A stretch of 64,000 bases of DNA from Ruminococcus sp. YRD2003 (GCA_900109435.1 FNZT01000003.1:62001-126000), one strand, 5' to 3'; positions 48,747-58,036 are shown, counted from the first letter of the stretch. Translations and numbers: made by a program. Notes: generated from the sequence alone by a model not told the origin.

Positions 48747-49392
48747 AAGGAAAGGGAATGACCCGAAAGGGTCACTACCAAGCCGAATCTACTTGGTCTG
48801 AGGGTTTCCTCAATGTGGATTATTAATGGCTGGAAGGAGCGTGAGTCCAATGGAAGTAAGTATAGGATCACAGCGTGAAGCCGGCGGGCTCGCTGAGTGA
48901 TCGGTATTCTGAAAGAGGGAATATAGGTCCTTGAGACTTGTTCCATAGTTTTGAAGCTACAAATCATTGCCGAGCACAACGCGGACGCATTGCTGAAAGA
49001 GAAATACGGCTTCAGGCTTACTCGATTTGGATACAGGTTATCCTGAAACTTCGACGATAAGTCTTTAGATATATTGTCAAGAATCTTATTGTAAAGGTTG
49101 AGTCCAATGAGAAGTTGAATTTTAGCCGATAGGCTATCTATACGGACTGTTTTAAACGTCCTCAAAAAATCTTCTGGAGGTATAGTCCAATGGAGTGACA
49201 GCTTAACACTGCTTGATTACAAATTAAGATCTTGATTCTTCAATGAAGGAATGATGTTCTATGAAAATGAGGTATTCATTCAAGATTTAGACTGAAGGAG
49301 TGAGTCCAACAGGTAATTTAGCTAAGTGATGAAAGTCGCTTAAAATGACAACTGAATAATACATAGCCCCGAAGGTCTCTCGGGGCTTTTTG
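48747..49392 (+). ncRNA. Large structured non-coding RNA, about 645 nt
   Basis: A promoter-to-terminator unit with no credible protein frame on the plus strand. Visible structure: a closed three-way junction at 48748-48810 (AGGAAA/TTTCCT closing; TGACCC-GAAA-GGGTCA with a tetraloop; ACCAAG/CTTGGT); a long stacked hairpin at 48866-48902 (GATCA-CAGCG / CGCTG-AG-TGATC with inner AGCC/GGCT); hairpins at 49034-49045 and 49123-49136; and a long-range ATCTTGA/TCAAGAT pair (49229 and 49280). A purine-rich module, GGAG-N(2-4)-GAGTCCAATG-type, occurs four times (48843, 49100, 49183, 49302). Size and multi-hairpin build recall ornate large RNAs such as ROOL or OLE, but I cannot match it to a class. Confidence 0.75.
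49365..49391 (+). terminator. Terminator of the large non-coding RNA
   Basis: AGCCCCGA, 7-base loop, TCGGGGCT then TTTTT. It also lies just past the rarA stop on the opposite strand, with AAAAAGCCCC there. Confidence 0.88.
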
Positions 49393-49395
49393 TTG

Positions 49396-50667
49396 CTATT
49401 TAAGTTTTTCAAGTAACATTTTCCTGTATTGCAGAGCGGCTTGTTCCTGTTTGTTATCTCCGAATTCGTAGTAAACTCGGTCTTTGAGCGCATCGGGCAG
49501 ATACTGCTGAGCGACATAATGATTCGGAAAATCGTGTGGGTAAAGATAGTGCTGACCAACTACAGCTGCTCCCTTGCCGTCGAAGTGTTTGTTCTGAAGG
49601 TGCCGAGGAAAGTCGAGAGCATCCGAGGATTCAACATCAGCTAAAGCCGCGTCTATCGCCAAACACGCGCTGTTAGATTTCGGAGCAGTCGCCATAAGTA
49701 TTATTGCTTCTGCTATTGGAAGCTTTGCTTCGGGAAGTCCGAGTTGAAGAGCCGAATCTACGCAAGCCTTGACTATCGGAACAGCCATAGGGTAGGCGAG
49801 ACCCACATCTTCGCTCGCTATACAGAGCATACGTCTGCACAGTGAGATAATATCTCCGGCAGCGATAAGGCGAGCGGCATAGTGAAGAGCAGCATTTTCG
49901 TCCGAGCCGCGCACAGATTTATGGAAAGCAGAAAGGATATCATAGTGTTGGTCACCGTCGCGGTCGTAGCGCATATTGCTTCGCTGAGCAAGTATATCAA
50001 GCGAATCCTCGGTGATAACGACCTTACCGTCCGAGATATTACCGCACATTACAGCAAGTTCGGCTGTATTTATAGCTTTACGGACATCGCCTCCGCAGCT
50101 GAAAGCTATCTTCTCAACCAGTTCGTCCGTGATATCGACTTCGCAGCCGTTTTCTTCTGCGAGAGCTGCAAAAGCGCGGTGTATTGCGGGTTTGAGCTGT
50201 TCAGCAGTCACAGGCTTGAATTCAAAAACAGTGCTTCGGCTTATAACGGCATTGAAGATCGCAAAGTATGGATTCTCGGTCGTAGACGCGATAAGTGTGA
50301 TATCACCGTTTTCTATGTATTCGAGCAGGCTCTGCTGCTGTTTTTTGTTAAGGTACTGTATCTCGTCGAGATAGAGGAGAATACCGTTTTCGGAGCCGAA
50401 TGTGCCTATATCGGCGACCACATCTTTGATATCGGACAGCGAGGCGTTAGTACCGTTGAGTTTGTATAGAGACATACCGCAGTTTTCGGCTATGATTCGG
50501 GCAACAGTTGTCTTTCCAACACCTGACGGACCGTAAAAAATCATATTCGGGACTTTTCCGCTTTCTATTATTCGGCGGAGCGGCTTGCCTTCACCGAGGA
50601 TATGCTCTTGTCCAACGACGTCGGCAAGTGACTTTGGACGTATCTTATCAGCTAAAGGTGCAGACAT
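49396..50667 (-). CDS. rarA: Replication-associated recombination protein RarA (MgsA)
   Basis: A 423-residue AAA+ ATPase of the clamp-loader clade, acting at stalled replication forks. N-terminal IRPKSLADVVGQEHIL, Walker A FYGPSGVGKTTVARII (about 47-62), Walker B LLYLDEIQYLNKKQQQ, sensor 1 ASTTENPYFAI, and the C-terminal MgsA domain (GAAVVGQHYLYPHDFPNHYV). Start at ATG 50667 after GGAGG; a longer upstream frame is out-of-register coding of the neighbour. One base separates it from the next gene, so the two are coupled. Confidence 0.95.
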   Translation of the reverse strand: MSAPLADKIRPKSLADVVGQEHILGEGKPLRRIIESGKVPNMIFYGPSGVGKTTVARIIAENCGMSLYKLNGTNASLSDIKDVVADIGTFGSENGILLYLDEIQYLNKKQQQSLLEYIENGDITLIASTTENPYFAIFNAVISRSTVFEFKPVTAEQLKPAIHRAFAALAEENGCEVDITDELVEKIAFSCGGDVRKAINTAELAVMCGNISDGKVVITEDSLDILAQRSNMRYDRDGDQHYDILSAFHKSVRGSDENAALHYAARLIAAGDIISLCRRMLCIASEDVGLAYPMAVPIVKACVDSALQLGLPEAKLPIAEAIILMATAPKSNSACLAIDAALADVESSDALDFPRHLQNKHFDGKGAAVVGQHYLYPHDFPNHYVAQQYLPDALKDRVYYEFGDNKQEQAALQYRKMLLEKLK

Positions 50668-50668
50668 A

Positions 50669-51034
50669 TCAGTCGTCCTCCTTACGTGAGATTTTCCAGT
50701 AATATCGGCGATTTGAGGCAGGGAAGTCATCCATAACACCATGTTCGGGATCGTAGAACGTTCCGTCGCAGAACAGTGACCAGTGCCAGCAGCGCGGCGT
50801 CTCCAGGCTGAGCATACACAGCGGCGGGAGCTCCACCTTGTCCGTGACCTGCACACGCTCATCCGAGACTGTAAATCCGTTCCCGCGCAGGACTTGCTTC
50901 ATCTCGGCGAGAGTAGTCTCGCGGTCGTTGCCGAGCATGGAGCAGATGCGCTCTGGAGTAGTGCCCAGTATCATTGCAAGTACAGCCTGACCGCACTGGA
51001 GGTCGGTCGGCTCGTGTATATATTTTATTTCCAT
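50669..51034 (-). CDS. Peptidase C39-like domain protein, 121 aa
   Basis: A small papain-like-fold protein. LQCGQAVLAMILGTTPERIC (about 13-32) has the catalytic-Cys pattern D/xQCGQA of C39 peptidases, and CWHWSLFCDGTFYDPEHG (about 82-99) supplies His and Asp. It lacks the transporter domains of bacteriocin exporters and has no signal peptide, so it may be a cytosolic cysteine protease or transglutaminase-like enzyme. It overlaps the upstream membrane gene by ten bases and adjoins rarA. Confidence 0.75.
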   Translation of the reverse strand: MEIKYIHEPTDLQCGQAVLAMILGTTPERICSMLGNDRETTLAEMKQVLRGNGFTVSDERVQVTDKVELPPLCMLSLETPRCWHWSLFCDGTFYDPEHGVMDDFPASNRRYYWKISRKEDD

Positions 51035-51414
51035 AGTATCAACCCATAGATCAACAGTGAGATATAGCCGAGTAAGGGCGTCAGAGCGATGTAGACCGCG
51101 AGTGATATCAAGATAGTCGTTGCCTTCTTTTCAAGAGAGCGGATACGTCTGAACCATTTGCAGGCGAAGAAAGCATTAAGCATAAGGCACACGAATGCAA
51201 TAAAGCCAAATAGTATGACGCTGTCCATGAAGTCAGGGTCAACGGGCATTCCTGTCACATCATCAATATTCGATGAACGCATCAGCGTACCGATACAGGA
51301 CAGCAAAAAAATCAGGAAATTACCTGATGCCAGACTGCACATCACGGAATTGAAATACGCATAGGTTTTGTTTTCAGAAGCCGTTATTTCTTTCTGAATA
51401 TCACACTCTGTCAT
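51025..51414 (-). CDS. Small membrane protein, 129 aa
   Basis: Three hydrophobic segments (about 28-48, 64-88, 98-125) and a charged N-terminus TECDIQKEITASENK. No family recognised. ATG at 51414 is five bases after GGAGG, itself within an upstream ATG at 51426. Overlaps the C39-like gene by ten bases, so cotranscribed with it and rarA. The glyA terminator lies just upstream. Confidence 0.7.
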   Translation of the reverse strand: MTECDIQKEITASENKTYAYFNSVMCSLASGNFLIFLLSCIGTLMRSSNIDDVTGMPVDPDFMDSVILFGFIAFVCLMLNAFFACKWFRRIRSLEKKATTILISLAVYIALTPLLGYISLLIYGLILWK

Positions 51415-51432
51415 AAATTCCTCCATAAAAAC

Positions 51433-51457
51433 AGGGACGGACAGCTTGTCCGTCCCT
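51433..51457 (-). terminator. Terminator of glyA
   Basis: AGGGACGGACA, GCT loop, TGTCCGTCCCT; on the minus strand followed by GTTTTTATGG. An 11-bp perfect stem. Confidence 0.88.
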
Positions 51458-51468
51458 TTGTTCTGTTC

Positions 51469-52725
51469 TTACTTGTAGAGGGGGAACTTCTCGCAGATAG
51501 CGTTTACGCCTGCACGTATTTCGTCAGCCTTGTTCTCGAAATCTGTAGCACAGAGGTAGATGTACTCAGCGATCTTCTCCATTTCCTCAACACCGAGACC
51601 TCTTGTAGTAACAGCAGGAGTACCGATACGGATACCGCTTGTTACGAAAGGCTTCTCGGGATCGTTATGGATAGCGTTCTTATTTACTGTGATGTAGACC
51701 TCATCAAGTCTGTGCTCGAGCTCCTTACCGGTGATGTTGAAGGGGCGGAGGTCAACGAGCATGAGGTGATTGTCAGTACCGCCTGAAACGAGGTTGAAGC
51801 CTCTCTTGAGAAGACCTTCGGAGAGAGCCTTTGCATTCTCAACGATACGCTTCTGGTAGTCTTTGAACTCGGGCTTGAGAGCCTCACCGAAGCAAACAGC
51901 CTTAGCAGCAATAGTATGCATCAGAGGACCGCCCTGTGTGCCGGGGAATATAGCAGAGTTTATCTTCTTAGCGAGGAATTCGTTGTTTGTGAGGATAAGT
52001 CCGCCTCTGGGTCCACGAAGAGTTTTGTGAGTAGTTGTGGTAACAATGTCAGCGTAGGGGACAGGGGACTCGTGGCAGCCTGCTGCAACAAGACCTGCAA
52101 TGTGAGCCATATCTACCATGAGGAGAGCGCCGACTGCTCTTGCTATCTCGGAGAGACGCTTGAAGTCTAGAGCGCGGGGATAAGCAGAAGCTCCTGCAAC
52201 GATAAGACGGGGCTTGTGCTTGTTAGCGAGCTTGTATACCTCATCATAGTTTATTGTTTCTGTCTCGTCGTCGAGACCGTAGGAAACGAAGTTGAAGTAT
52301 TTACCCGAAAGGTTAACGGGTGAACCGTGTGTGAGATGACCACCGTCCGCAAGGCTCATACCGAGGACGGTGTCACCGGGCTGTAAAACAGCAAAGTAAG
52401 CAGCTGTGTTAGCCTGAGCGCCTGAATGGGGCTGAACGTTTGCGTACTTGGCACCGAAAAGCTCGCAAGCACGCTGGATAGCGATAGCCTCGACCTCGTC
52501 TACACACTGGCAGCCGCCGTAGTAGCGCTTTCCGGGGTAACCCTCAGCATACTTGTTAGTGAGGACGCTTCCCATAGCAGCCATAACAGCAGGGGAAACT
52601 ATATTTTCGCTTGCGATGAGCTCGAGATTTCTCTGCTGACGAGCAAGCTCCTTGCCCATAGCCTCACCTACGGCAGGGTCATACTTTGAAACGAATCCGA
52701 TAGAATCCATAAGGTCGTTATACAT
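51469..52725 (-). CDS. glyA: Serine hydroxymethyltransferase
   Basis: A PLP enzyme (418 residues): serine + THF to glycine + 5,10-methylene-THF, the main one-carbon source for thymidylate and purines. PLP-lysine motif [17 protein letters not shown] (about 223-239), N-terminal LIASENIVS and [16 protein letters not shown], and C-terminal [12 protein letters not shown] (carboxylate-binding Arg). Normal length. Several ATGs at the start; 52725 is chosen by its ten-base distance to AGGAG. Single gene with terminator downstream. Confidence 0.97.
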   Translation of the reverse strand: MYNDLMDSIGFVSKYDPAVGEAMGKELARQQRNLELIASENIVSPAVMAAMGSVLTNKYAEGYPGKRYYGGCQCVDEVEAIAIQRACELFGAKYANVQPHSGAQANTAAYFAVLQPGDTVLGMSLADGGHLTHGSPVNLSGKYFNFVSYGLDDETETINYDEVYKLANKHKPRLIVAGASAYPRALDFKRLSEIARAVGALLMVDMAHIAGLVAAGCHESPVPYADIVTTTTHKTLRGPRGGLILTNNEFLAKKINSAIFPGTQGGPLMHTIAAKAVCFGEALKPEFKDYQKRIVENAKALSEGLLKRGFNLVSGGTDNHLMLVDLRPFNITGKELEHRLDEVYITVNKNAIHNDPEKPFVTSGIRIGTPAVTTRGLGVEEMEKIAEYIYLCATDFENKADEIRAGVNAICEKFPLYK

Positions 52726-52817
52726 TATCATCATTCTCCTTAATAATAGTTGCAAAAAGCATTACAAAATCATTATACATCATTTTCTGATGTATTGCAA
52801 TAGAAAAAACAAAAAAA

Positions 52818-53660
52818 TCACAATTTTTGTTTCCCTGCGAGCATTTTGTCCCAGTTGGTGTCATTTCCTGTAGATGCTGCTGCGTAGTAGACCATTACAA
52901 TAGTTGCATCATTGGAATCGACCATACCGTCTTTATTAACGTCAGCGCGCTGCTGCTGACCGTCCTTATAAACGGGAGTTTTGCCTGTAGAAGCGAAAGA
53001 GTAGAACATGAGTATCTGTGAAGCATCAGAGGCGTTTACAGAGCCGTTCATATCGGCGTCACCTATTTCAGGAAAGAAGTTTATATCGTAGGATAGTATC
53101 TCTTTTTCACTGTCTATGGGGTAAACTTTTACGTTTGCCGTATTTCCGTTTACAAATGCTTCACTGAGCGTAGCAGGAATCGCCGTACATTTGGATTCTA
53201 TACCTATTACTTCTTTGGCTATCTTGAATTTTCCCTGCTTATCCTTTTCGGGGAGTTGTTTTTCGGCAGTGATAGTAACTTTTAATCCGTTGAGGTCAAT
53301 ATTTCCGTCTTTGGAGTAATACTCTGTTTTTTTAGGCTTGTCGTCAAGTGATATCGTCATCTTTTTGTATAGCGCATAAACAGCTGTATCAGATGTTATC
53401 TTTTCGGGATATGTGCTCCACGAATCGAAACCTATTTGTGTGTATACGTCAAGGTGCTTTTCGAGCTTGGTAGTGTCTACTCCGTTCAGGTCAAGGACAG
53501 CTCCGTCATTAACAGATATGGTAGTCATGATATTGCCGTCAAAGTCGTAGACGGTCACCGTATGAGATGATGTTTCTGCGGCACTGGCTGTAGTAAACGC
53601 TCCTACAGAGTGCAAAACAGCCGCTGACAAAAGCAAAGACAGCGCTTTTCTCTTAATCAT
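52818..53660 (-). CDS. Secreted dockerin-containing protein, 280 aa
   Basis: Signal peptide (1-28, AxA before ETSS). Then ~180 residues of beta-rich structure with two domain-like parts (about 30-100, an Ig-like strand set starting HTVTVYDFDGNIMTTISV; 105-195), and a C-terminal type I dockerin (about 200-275): GDADMNGSVNASDASQILMF, and RADVNKDGMVDSNDATIVMV with full Asp/Asn Ca sites. No catalytic domain is recognised, so it may be a non-enzymatic component or have an unknown binding module. Its start overlaps the upstream gene by eight bases, linking it to non-cellulosomal neighbours. Confidence 0.88.
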   Translation of the reverse strand: MIKRKALSLLLSAAVLHSVGAFTTASAAETSSHTVTVYDFDGNIMTTISVNDGAVLDLNGVDTTKLEKHLDVYTQIGFDSWSTYPEKITSDTAVYALYKKMTISLDDKPKKTEYYSKDGNIDLNGLKVTITAEKQLPEKDKQGKFKIAKEVIGIESKCTAIPATLSEAFVNGNTANVKVYPIDSEKEILSYDINFFPEIGDADMNGSVNASDASQILMFYSFASTGKTPVYKDGQQQRADVNKDGMVDSNDATIVMVYYAAASTGNDTNWDKMLAGKQKL

Positions 53661-53994
53661 CGTTTAACTCCTTTCTTCCTCTGAAAAAGAAAAGGCGACA
53701 GCTATGCAAAAGCTTTGACGCCAGCTCGGTATATTTTTGATAGGGAACACATCTGCACATAAGGTCCGCGGAAATGAGCGTACTTCTAACATCGTCGTAT
53801 TCAAGAACAGCATAAATCACGACCTTGTCGCAGGTCAGTTCTTCGGCAAGTTCGAGTGCTTCCTCGCGGCATTCTTCTATTCTTTCATCGACCTCATACG
53901 ACTGTATAAAAGCAATGAAGTGCGAATCCTCGTATAGCGCTGTATCTCGATGCAAACCGTCAGTCATTATTCTATTCAGCAGATTTATGTCCAT
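53653..53994 (-). CDS. Hypothetical protein, 113 aa
   Basis: Soluble helical protein with an acidic middle (ERIEECREEALELAEELTCD) and basic C-terminal end (FFFRGRKELNDD). No family recognised; it contains several Cys (CRCVPY). It overlaps the small membrane gene upstream by 23 bases and the dockerin gene downstream by eight, so the cluster is compact and cotranscribed. Confidence 0.6.
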   Translation of the reverse strand: MDINLLNRIMTDGLHRDTALYEDSHFIAFIQSYEVDERIEECREEALELAEELTCDKVVIYAVLEYDDVRSTLISADLMCRCVPYQKYTELASKLLHSCRLFFFRGRKELNDD

Positions 53995-54151
53995 CTATCT
54001 TCCGCACTCCTTTTGATTTTTTTATGCGAAGCTTGAATGTCAGATAGCCGGTGGCAGCTGATACAGCGATAAAAACGCCAACAAGAATCAGAACAAAAAG
54101 CCATGTTGGCAGAGGAAGTGAAGCAATCGAATTAATTATCGCTGAGGTCAT
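53972..54151 (-). CDS. Small single-pass membrane protein, 59 aa
   Basis: MTSAIINSIASLPLPTW then one hydrophobic helix (about 14-38, LFVLILVGVFIAVSAATGYL) and a basic tail (KLRIKKSKGVRKIDGHKSAE). ATG at 54151 after GGAGG. It overlaps both neighbours. No known family. Confidence 0.65.
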   Translation of the reverse strand: MTSAIINSIASLPLPTWLFVLILVGVFIAVSAATGYLTFKLRIKKSKGVRKIDGHKSAE

Positions 54152-54728
54152 AAGGGTCCTCCTCGTTGGAGAGTGCAAGCTCGATGACCTTACCATAGAA
54201 GCCGGCAGGATTGAGCATTATTTTTTCGCCGATAAGCTTAGCCTGTCCCATATCGGGAGCAAAAAGCTTAAGGTCCATAAGGTCGTTTTTTGCGTCAAGG
54301 CAGCGAACACGCGTGTATACGCCGCCGCTCTCAAGCGGGATATATTCTATCTTTATCTCCTGCTCATATTTAAGACGTGCAAAATAGCGAAGAGCTGCAA
54401 GTACGAGTTTATCCCTATACGCTTTAGGAGCGTATTTTTTCAGTTCTCTGGCACATACAGTGCCCTTTGGCTGGAGCACATAGCAGTTGACGCCCTTATC
54501 ATCCTGCTCCTCGGTAATGAGACCATTGGTGAGAAGGTAGTCGATAGAGTCCTGATAATAGAAATAATTGATAACGCCGGTATTAATGACGATGTCGTAG
54601 AGGTGTTCTACGCCTACAGGTTTGCCTATCTTATAGATGAGGTAGCAGATAAGGATATTCAGCGTAGGGACATCCTTTATCTCGGTGTCCGCCTTTTCCG
54701 ACATTTTGAAGATGTTTTCGTCATGCAT
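54132..54728 (-). CDS. DUF4364 family protein (winged-helix-like), 198 aa
   Basis: A cytosolic protein typical of Clostridia, located in many genomes near aromatic amino-acid or cell-division genes. The N-terminal winged-helix-like part (about 20-90: PTLNILICYLIYKIGKPVG, later SIDYLLTNGLITEEQDDKG) may bind DNA; the C-terminal half is beta-rich with conserved KLFAPDMGQAKLIGEKI. Function unproven. It is nine bases downstream of aroC and overlaps the small membrane gene. Confidence 0.85.
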   Translation of the reverse strand: MHDENIFKMSEKADTEIKDVPTLNILICYLIYKIGKPVGVEHLYDIVINTGVINYFYYQDSIDYLLTNGLITEEQDDKGVNCYVLQPKGTVCARELKKYAPKAYRDKLVLAALRYFARLKYEQEIKIEYIPLESGGVYTRVRCLDAKNDLMDLKLFAPDMGQAKLIGEKIMLNPAGFYGKVIELALSNEEDPYDLSDN

Positions 54729-54737
54729 GATATCACC

Positions 54738-55784
54738 TCAGCAGAAGCTCGGAAAATCGAGCATATTCGAGAGAAGAGCGATATTAACGGCAGCTTCAAC
54801 ACATGGAACAGCCTTGGGGACGATACAGGTATCCTCAAGACCGCCGCTGCCTTCATTCTGAACAGGCTTGAATGCAACATTGAGTATGATAGGCATACCC
54901 GATGATATTCCACCGAGAATACCGCCGTGATTGTTTGTGCGTGTTACAACATGACCGTGCTCGTCCATATAAAAGTCGTCACTGCTCTGACTTCCGACCA
55001 TTTTTGCGGTACTGAATCCAGCACCGAATTCAAGACCTTTCACAGAGGGGATACCGAATACGAGCTGAGCGATATTATTCTCAAGACCGTCAAATATCGG
55101 CGAGCCGACACCCGCAGGGACATTCACTGCGGCGCACTCTATAATGCCGCCGAGGGATTCGCCCGCTCCAAATGCCTTTGCGATATCCTCGAGCATGAGC
55201 CAGCCCTTGCGGTCGTTTATGACGGGGAAGTCCTTGTATCTGACGCTTATTACAGCATCGCGGTCGAGCTTGACCTTATCATAGGGATTGTCCTTGATAT
55301 TGTGTATCTGAGCGATGTGAGCTCCTGTAAAGATGCCGCGGCGTTCGAGTATCTGAGCGCATACAGCACCCGCAAAGCAGAGAGGGGCTGTGAGCTTTTC
55401 AGCACGTGAACTCTTGTCCATTACGTCGTTATAGCCGCGGTAGCGTACAGTGCCCGTATAGTCGGCATTGCCTGCACGCATGAGCTTTGAAGCATCGTCT
55501 CTTTTTTCTTCGCGCGGACGCCTGTCTGCATTTTGAATGAACGCACACAGAGGACTGCCTGTTGTACGGTCGCCTGTAACGCCCGACATGATCCGGGGCA
55601 GGGGAGTTCTTCGCGAATTCCCATCCTTGTATGAATTGGGAGTTCTTCTGTCCATATAGCGGCGGATTTCCTCGGGGTCGATGAATTCGCCTGCGGGAAG
55701 ACCGTCTATCGTTACACCAATTGCAGGTCCTTCGGCTTCACCGAAGAATGATATGGAGATCCTGTTATTCCAGATCGATGACAT
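54738..55784 (-). CDS. aroC: Chorismate synthase
   Basis: A 348-residue FMN-dependent lyase, EPSP to chorismate, last step of the shikimate pathway. Conserved blocks: FFGEAEGPAIGVTIDGLPAG, MSGVTGDRTTGSPL, RAGNADYTGTVRYRGYNDV and NNHGGILGGISSGMPI. Normal length. It overlaps aroA by 20 bases. The order on the minus strand is aroB, aroA, aroC, DUF4364. Confidence 0.96.
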   Translation of the reverse strand: MSSIWNNRISISFFGEAEGPAIGVTIDGLPAGEFIDPEEIRRYMDRRTPNSYKDGNSRRTPLPRIMSGVTGDRTTGSPLCAFIQNADRRPREEKRDDASKLMRAGNADYTGTVRYRGYNDVMDKSSRAEKLTAPLCFAGAVCAQILERRGIFTGAHIAQIHNIKDNPYDKVKLDRDAVISVRYKDFPVINDRKGWLMLEDIAKAFGAGESLGGIIECAAVNVPAGVGSPIFDGLENNIAQLVFGIPSVKGLEFGAGFSTAKMVGSQSSDDFYMDEHGHVVTRTNNHGGILGGISSGMPIILNVAFKPVQNEGSGGLEDTCIVPKAVPCVEAAVNIALLSNMLDFPSFC

Positions 55785-56991
55785 TTGCTATTCCTCCAAG
55801 TAAAGTGTAATCTCTGAAGAAGTCGGGGTATGATTTTTCAGCAGCTTCTGCACCGTGGATAACGACATCGTCTGTAGCTCCGAGAGCTGCAATGGCAGCT
55901 GCCATAACTATCCTGTGGTCGCCGAAGCTGTCTATCTCGCCGCCGTGGAGCCGTCCTGTAGGTTCGATAATGAGTCCGTCGGAAGTAACGGTCACATTAC
56001 CGCCGAGTTTGCCGAGCATATCCGCACACGCAGCAAGGCGGTCACTTTCCTTGATACGAAGTCTCTCGGCATTATAGATGACGGAGCGCTGCCTGCCGTA
56101 TGCTCCGAGGACTGAAAGGATGGGCACGAGGTCGGGAATATCGGAGCAATCCTCTTCAAATCCGATTATTTCAGCATTTTTACAGGCTCGCGAAATAATA
56201 TCAATAATTCGTTTATCCCCCTGAACACTGTCTGGGAGAAGATTATTCATCATTACACCCGAGCCGATAGCATTAGCAACATAGTAGAAAGCCGCCTGTG
56301 AATAGTCACCTTCTACCATTTCATCGTGCGGGATATATCGTTGATTGCCTTTTACAAAAAAAACATTTTCGTTTTCAGTGATCTCAATACCAAAACGTTT
56401 TAGTATATTGAGCGTGATATCAACATACGGACGAGACTCAAGGTGCGAAGTCAGAATTATCTCTGAGTCTTTTTCTGCAAGCGGCAGTGCGAAGAGGAGT
56501 CCTGTAATGAACTGTGAGGACAAATTTCCCTCTATCTCGAATCTTCCGCCCTCAAGCCTGCCTGTAAGTGCATATGGCATAGTCTCGGAGATAAAGCGCA
56601 CACCGTTTTTGCTTAGTTCACGCTTATAGATGTCGATAGGACGTTCCGGAAGTCTGCCTTTGCCATGAAAAACGGAGTGGACTCCGAGCGCTGCGGCGAC
56701 AGGCATAATGAATCGCAGCGTAGAGCCGCTTTCGTTGCAGTCAATGTCCGCATCCGAAGGTATATCGGTAATACCGTGTACTGTAATACTGTTGCCGTCA
56801 ATCTCAAAAGAAGCTCCGAGAGCGGTCATAGCATCAATTGTAGCTTCTATATCCTTTGAAAAAGTAATGCCGCTGATATGCGATACGCCGCAGCAGAGAG
56901 CCGCACATATGAGCGCACGGTGAGCACAGCTTTTGGAGGAAGGTATATCTACAGTTCCTGCAAGACGTGAAGGACTAATACGAATATCCAT
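55765..56991 (-). CDS. aroA: 3-phosphoshikimate 1-carboxyvinyltransferase (EPSP synthase)
   Basis: A 408-residue two-domain enzyme, shikimate-3-P + PEP to EPSP. SKSCAHRALICAALC (phosphate-binding, SKSxxxRA), CNESGSTLRFIMPVAAA (signature 1, with GSTLRF), and NAERLRIKESDRLAA (signature 2). ATG at 56991 after GGAGG; an upstream in-frame ATG lacks a site. Class (I or II, which sets glyphosate response) cannot be decided without alignment. aroB ends one base upstream, so it is coupled. Confidence 0.96.
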   Translation of the reverse strand: MDIRISPSRLAGTVDIPSSKSCAHRALICAALCCGVSHISGITFSKDIEATIDAMTALGASFEIDGNSITVHGITDIPSDADIDCNESGSTLRFIMPVAAALGVHSVFHGKGRLPERPIDIYKRELSKNGVRFISETMPYALTGRLEGGRFEIEGNLSSQFITGLLFALPLAEKDSEIILTSHLESRPYVDITLNILKRFGIEITENENVFFVKGNQRYIPHDEMVEGDYSQAAFYYVANAIGSGVMMNNLLPDSVQGDKRIIDIISRACKNAEIIGFEEDCSDIPDLVPILSVLGAYGRQRSVIYNAERLRIKESDRLAACADMLGKLGGNVTVTSDGLIIEPTGRLHGGEIDSFGDHRIVMAAAIAALGATDDVVIHGAEAAEKSYPDFFRDYTLLGGIANVIDLE

Positions 56992-56992
56992 G

Positions 56993-58036
56993 TCAGACCT
57001 CCATAAGACGGTAGAACTCATCTAATGAAACTCGCCTTATTTCGGCTTTCCCGACTTCCATGCATACAACGAAGCTTATGGAATCAAGGTCACGTTTCTT
57101 GTCGACCGAGCAGAAGGGGAGGAGTTCTTTCATAGGCGCTTCGGTGCCGACCGGCAGTTTATACGCAGTGACACATTTGCGCAATCTCTCCGCCAGATCG
57201 GGAGAAGCAAATCTTTCCGTTATCATACACATTCCTGCGGAAACACCCATTCCGTGAGTATAGTTCGAGTAGTTATGCCACCCCTCGATAGCGTGTCCGA
57301 GAGTGTGCCCGAAATTGAGTATAAAACGCTCTCCCTTGTCGAACTCGTCATGTTCAACAACGTCACGCTTGATATCGATGCTGGCAAAAACAATATCGTC
57401 GATGACTTCGCTGACATTGGATAGATCGTGTGATTCAATAAGCTCAAAGAGCTGCTTGTCACGAATCATTCCGTATTTTACAGCTTCAGCCATACCGCAC
57501 GCGAGTTCGCTTTCGGGCAGGGTAGAGAGTGTATTGCTGTCGCAGAGTACAAGAACAGGCTGCTTGAAAGCTCCGACGAGGTTTTTGCCTCCGGGGATAT
57601 CAACAGCAGTCTTTCCGCCGACTGAGGAATCTACCTGAGCGAGCAGGGTAGTAGGGATCTGCATAAAATCAATGCCACGCAGGAAAGTAGCTGCCGCAAG
57701 ACCTGTAATGTCCCCGACAACACCTCCGCCGAGAGCGATAAGTAAGTCGCTGCGTGTAATTCCGTACTCACAAAGAAAATTATAAATTTTACCTAATGTA
57801 TCAAGATTCTTTGAGGATTCGCCGTTGGGAAAAGTGAAAACTCTGACCTCAAAACCGCAAGCACAAAGAGAAGATACGACCGTATCGGCATAGAGCTTGC
57901 CAACGATATCATCAGTGATTATGGCAGCTTTTTTCGACTTGGTGCATCCGGAGATGTAACTGCCGCATTTTGTTATGCTGCCGCGTTCAATTATTACGTC
58001 ATATGGCGTGCTTGTAGAGATGTGAATAGTTTTCAA
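56993..58036 (-). CDS. aroB: 3-dehydroquinate synthase
   Basis: A 347-residue NAD+- and metal-dependent enzyme, DAHP to 3-dehydroquinate. NAD-binding DLLIALGGGVVGDITGLAAA (about 95-114), IPTTLLAQVDSSVGGKTAVD, and metal ligands including the His of LNFGHTLGHAIEGW. Start is TTG (58036), about nine bases past AAAGGCGG; no better ATG is in frame near it. First gene of the aro cluster. No shikimate kinase or dehydratase is in this window. Confidence 0.96.
   Translation of the reverse strand: MKTIHISTSTPYDVIIERGSITKCGSYISGCTKSKKAAIITDDIVGKLYADTVVSSLCACGFEVRVFTFPNGESSKNLDTLGKIYNFLCEYGITRSDLLIALGGGVVGDITGLAAATFLRGIDFMQIPTTLLAQVDSSVGGKTAVDIPGGKNLVGAFKQPVLVLCDSNTLSTLPESELACGMAEAVKYGMIRDKQLFELIESHDLSNVSEVIDDIVFASIDIKRDVVEHDEFDKGERFILNFGHTLGHAIEGWHNYSNYTHGMGVSAGMCMITERFASPDLAERLRKCVTAYKLPVGTEAPMKELLPFCSVDKKRDLDSISFVVCMEVGKAEIRRVSLDEFYRLMEV

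Noticed and set aside
48593..49165. 190-codon open frame on the minus strand across the non-coding RNA
   Set aside because: No ribosome site, low-complexity basic composition, and it is the reverse of a promoter-to-terminator RNA with clear stems; it appears open by chance.
48843..49313. CRISPR-like array from the four GAGTCCAATG modules
   Set aside because: Spacing is irregular (about 257, 83 and 119 bases), copies are short and variable, and no cas genes exist in the window.
49882..50469. 195-codon plus-strand frame over rarA
   Set aside because: Antisense to the rarA ATPase domain; no independent signal.
50668..50862. 65-residue N-terminal extension of RarA
   Set aside because: Arg/Ser-rich sequence unlike RarA, out-of-register coding of the C39-like gene; the ATG at 50667 with GGAGG matches family starts.
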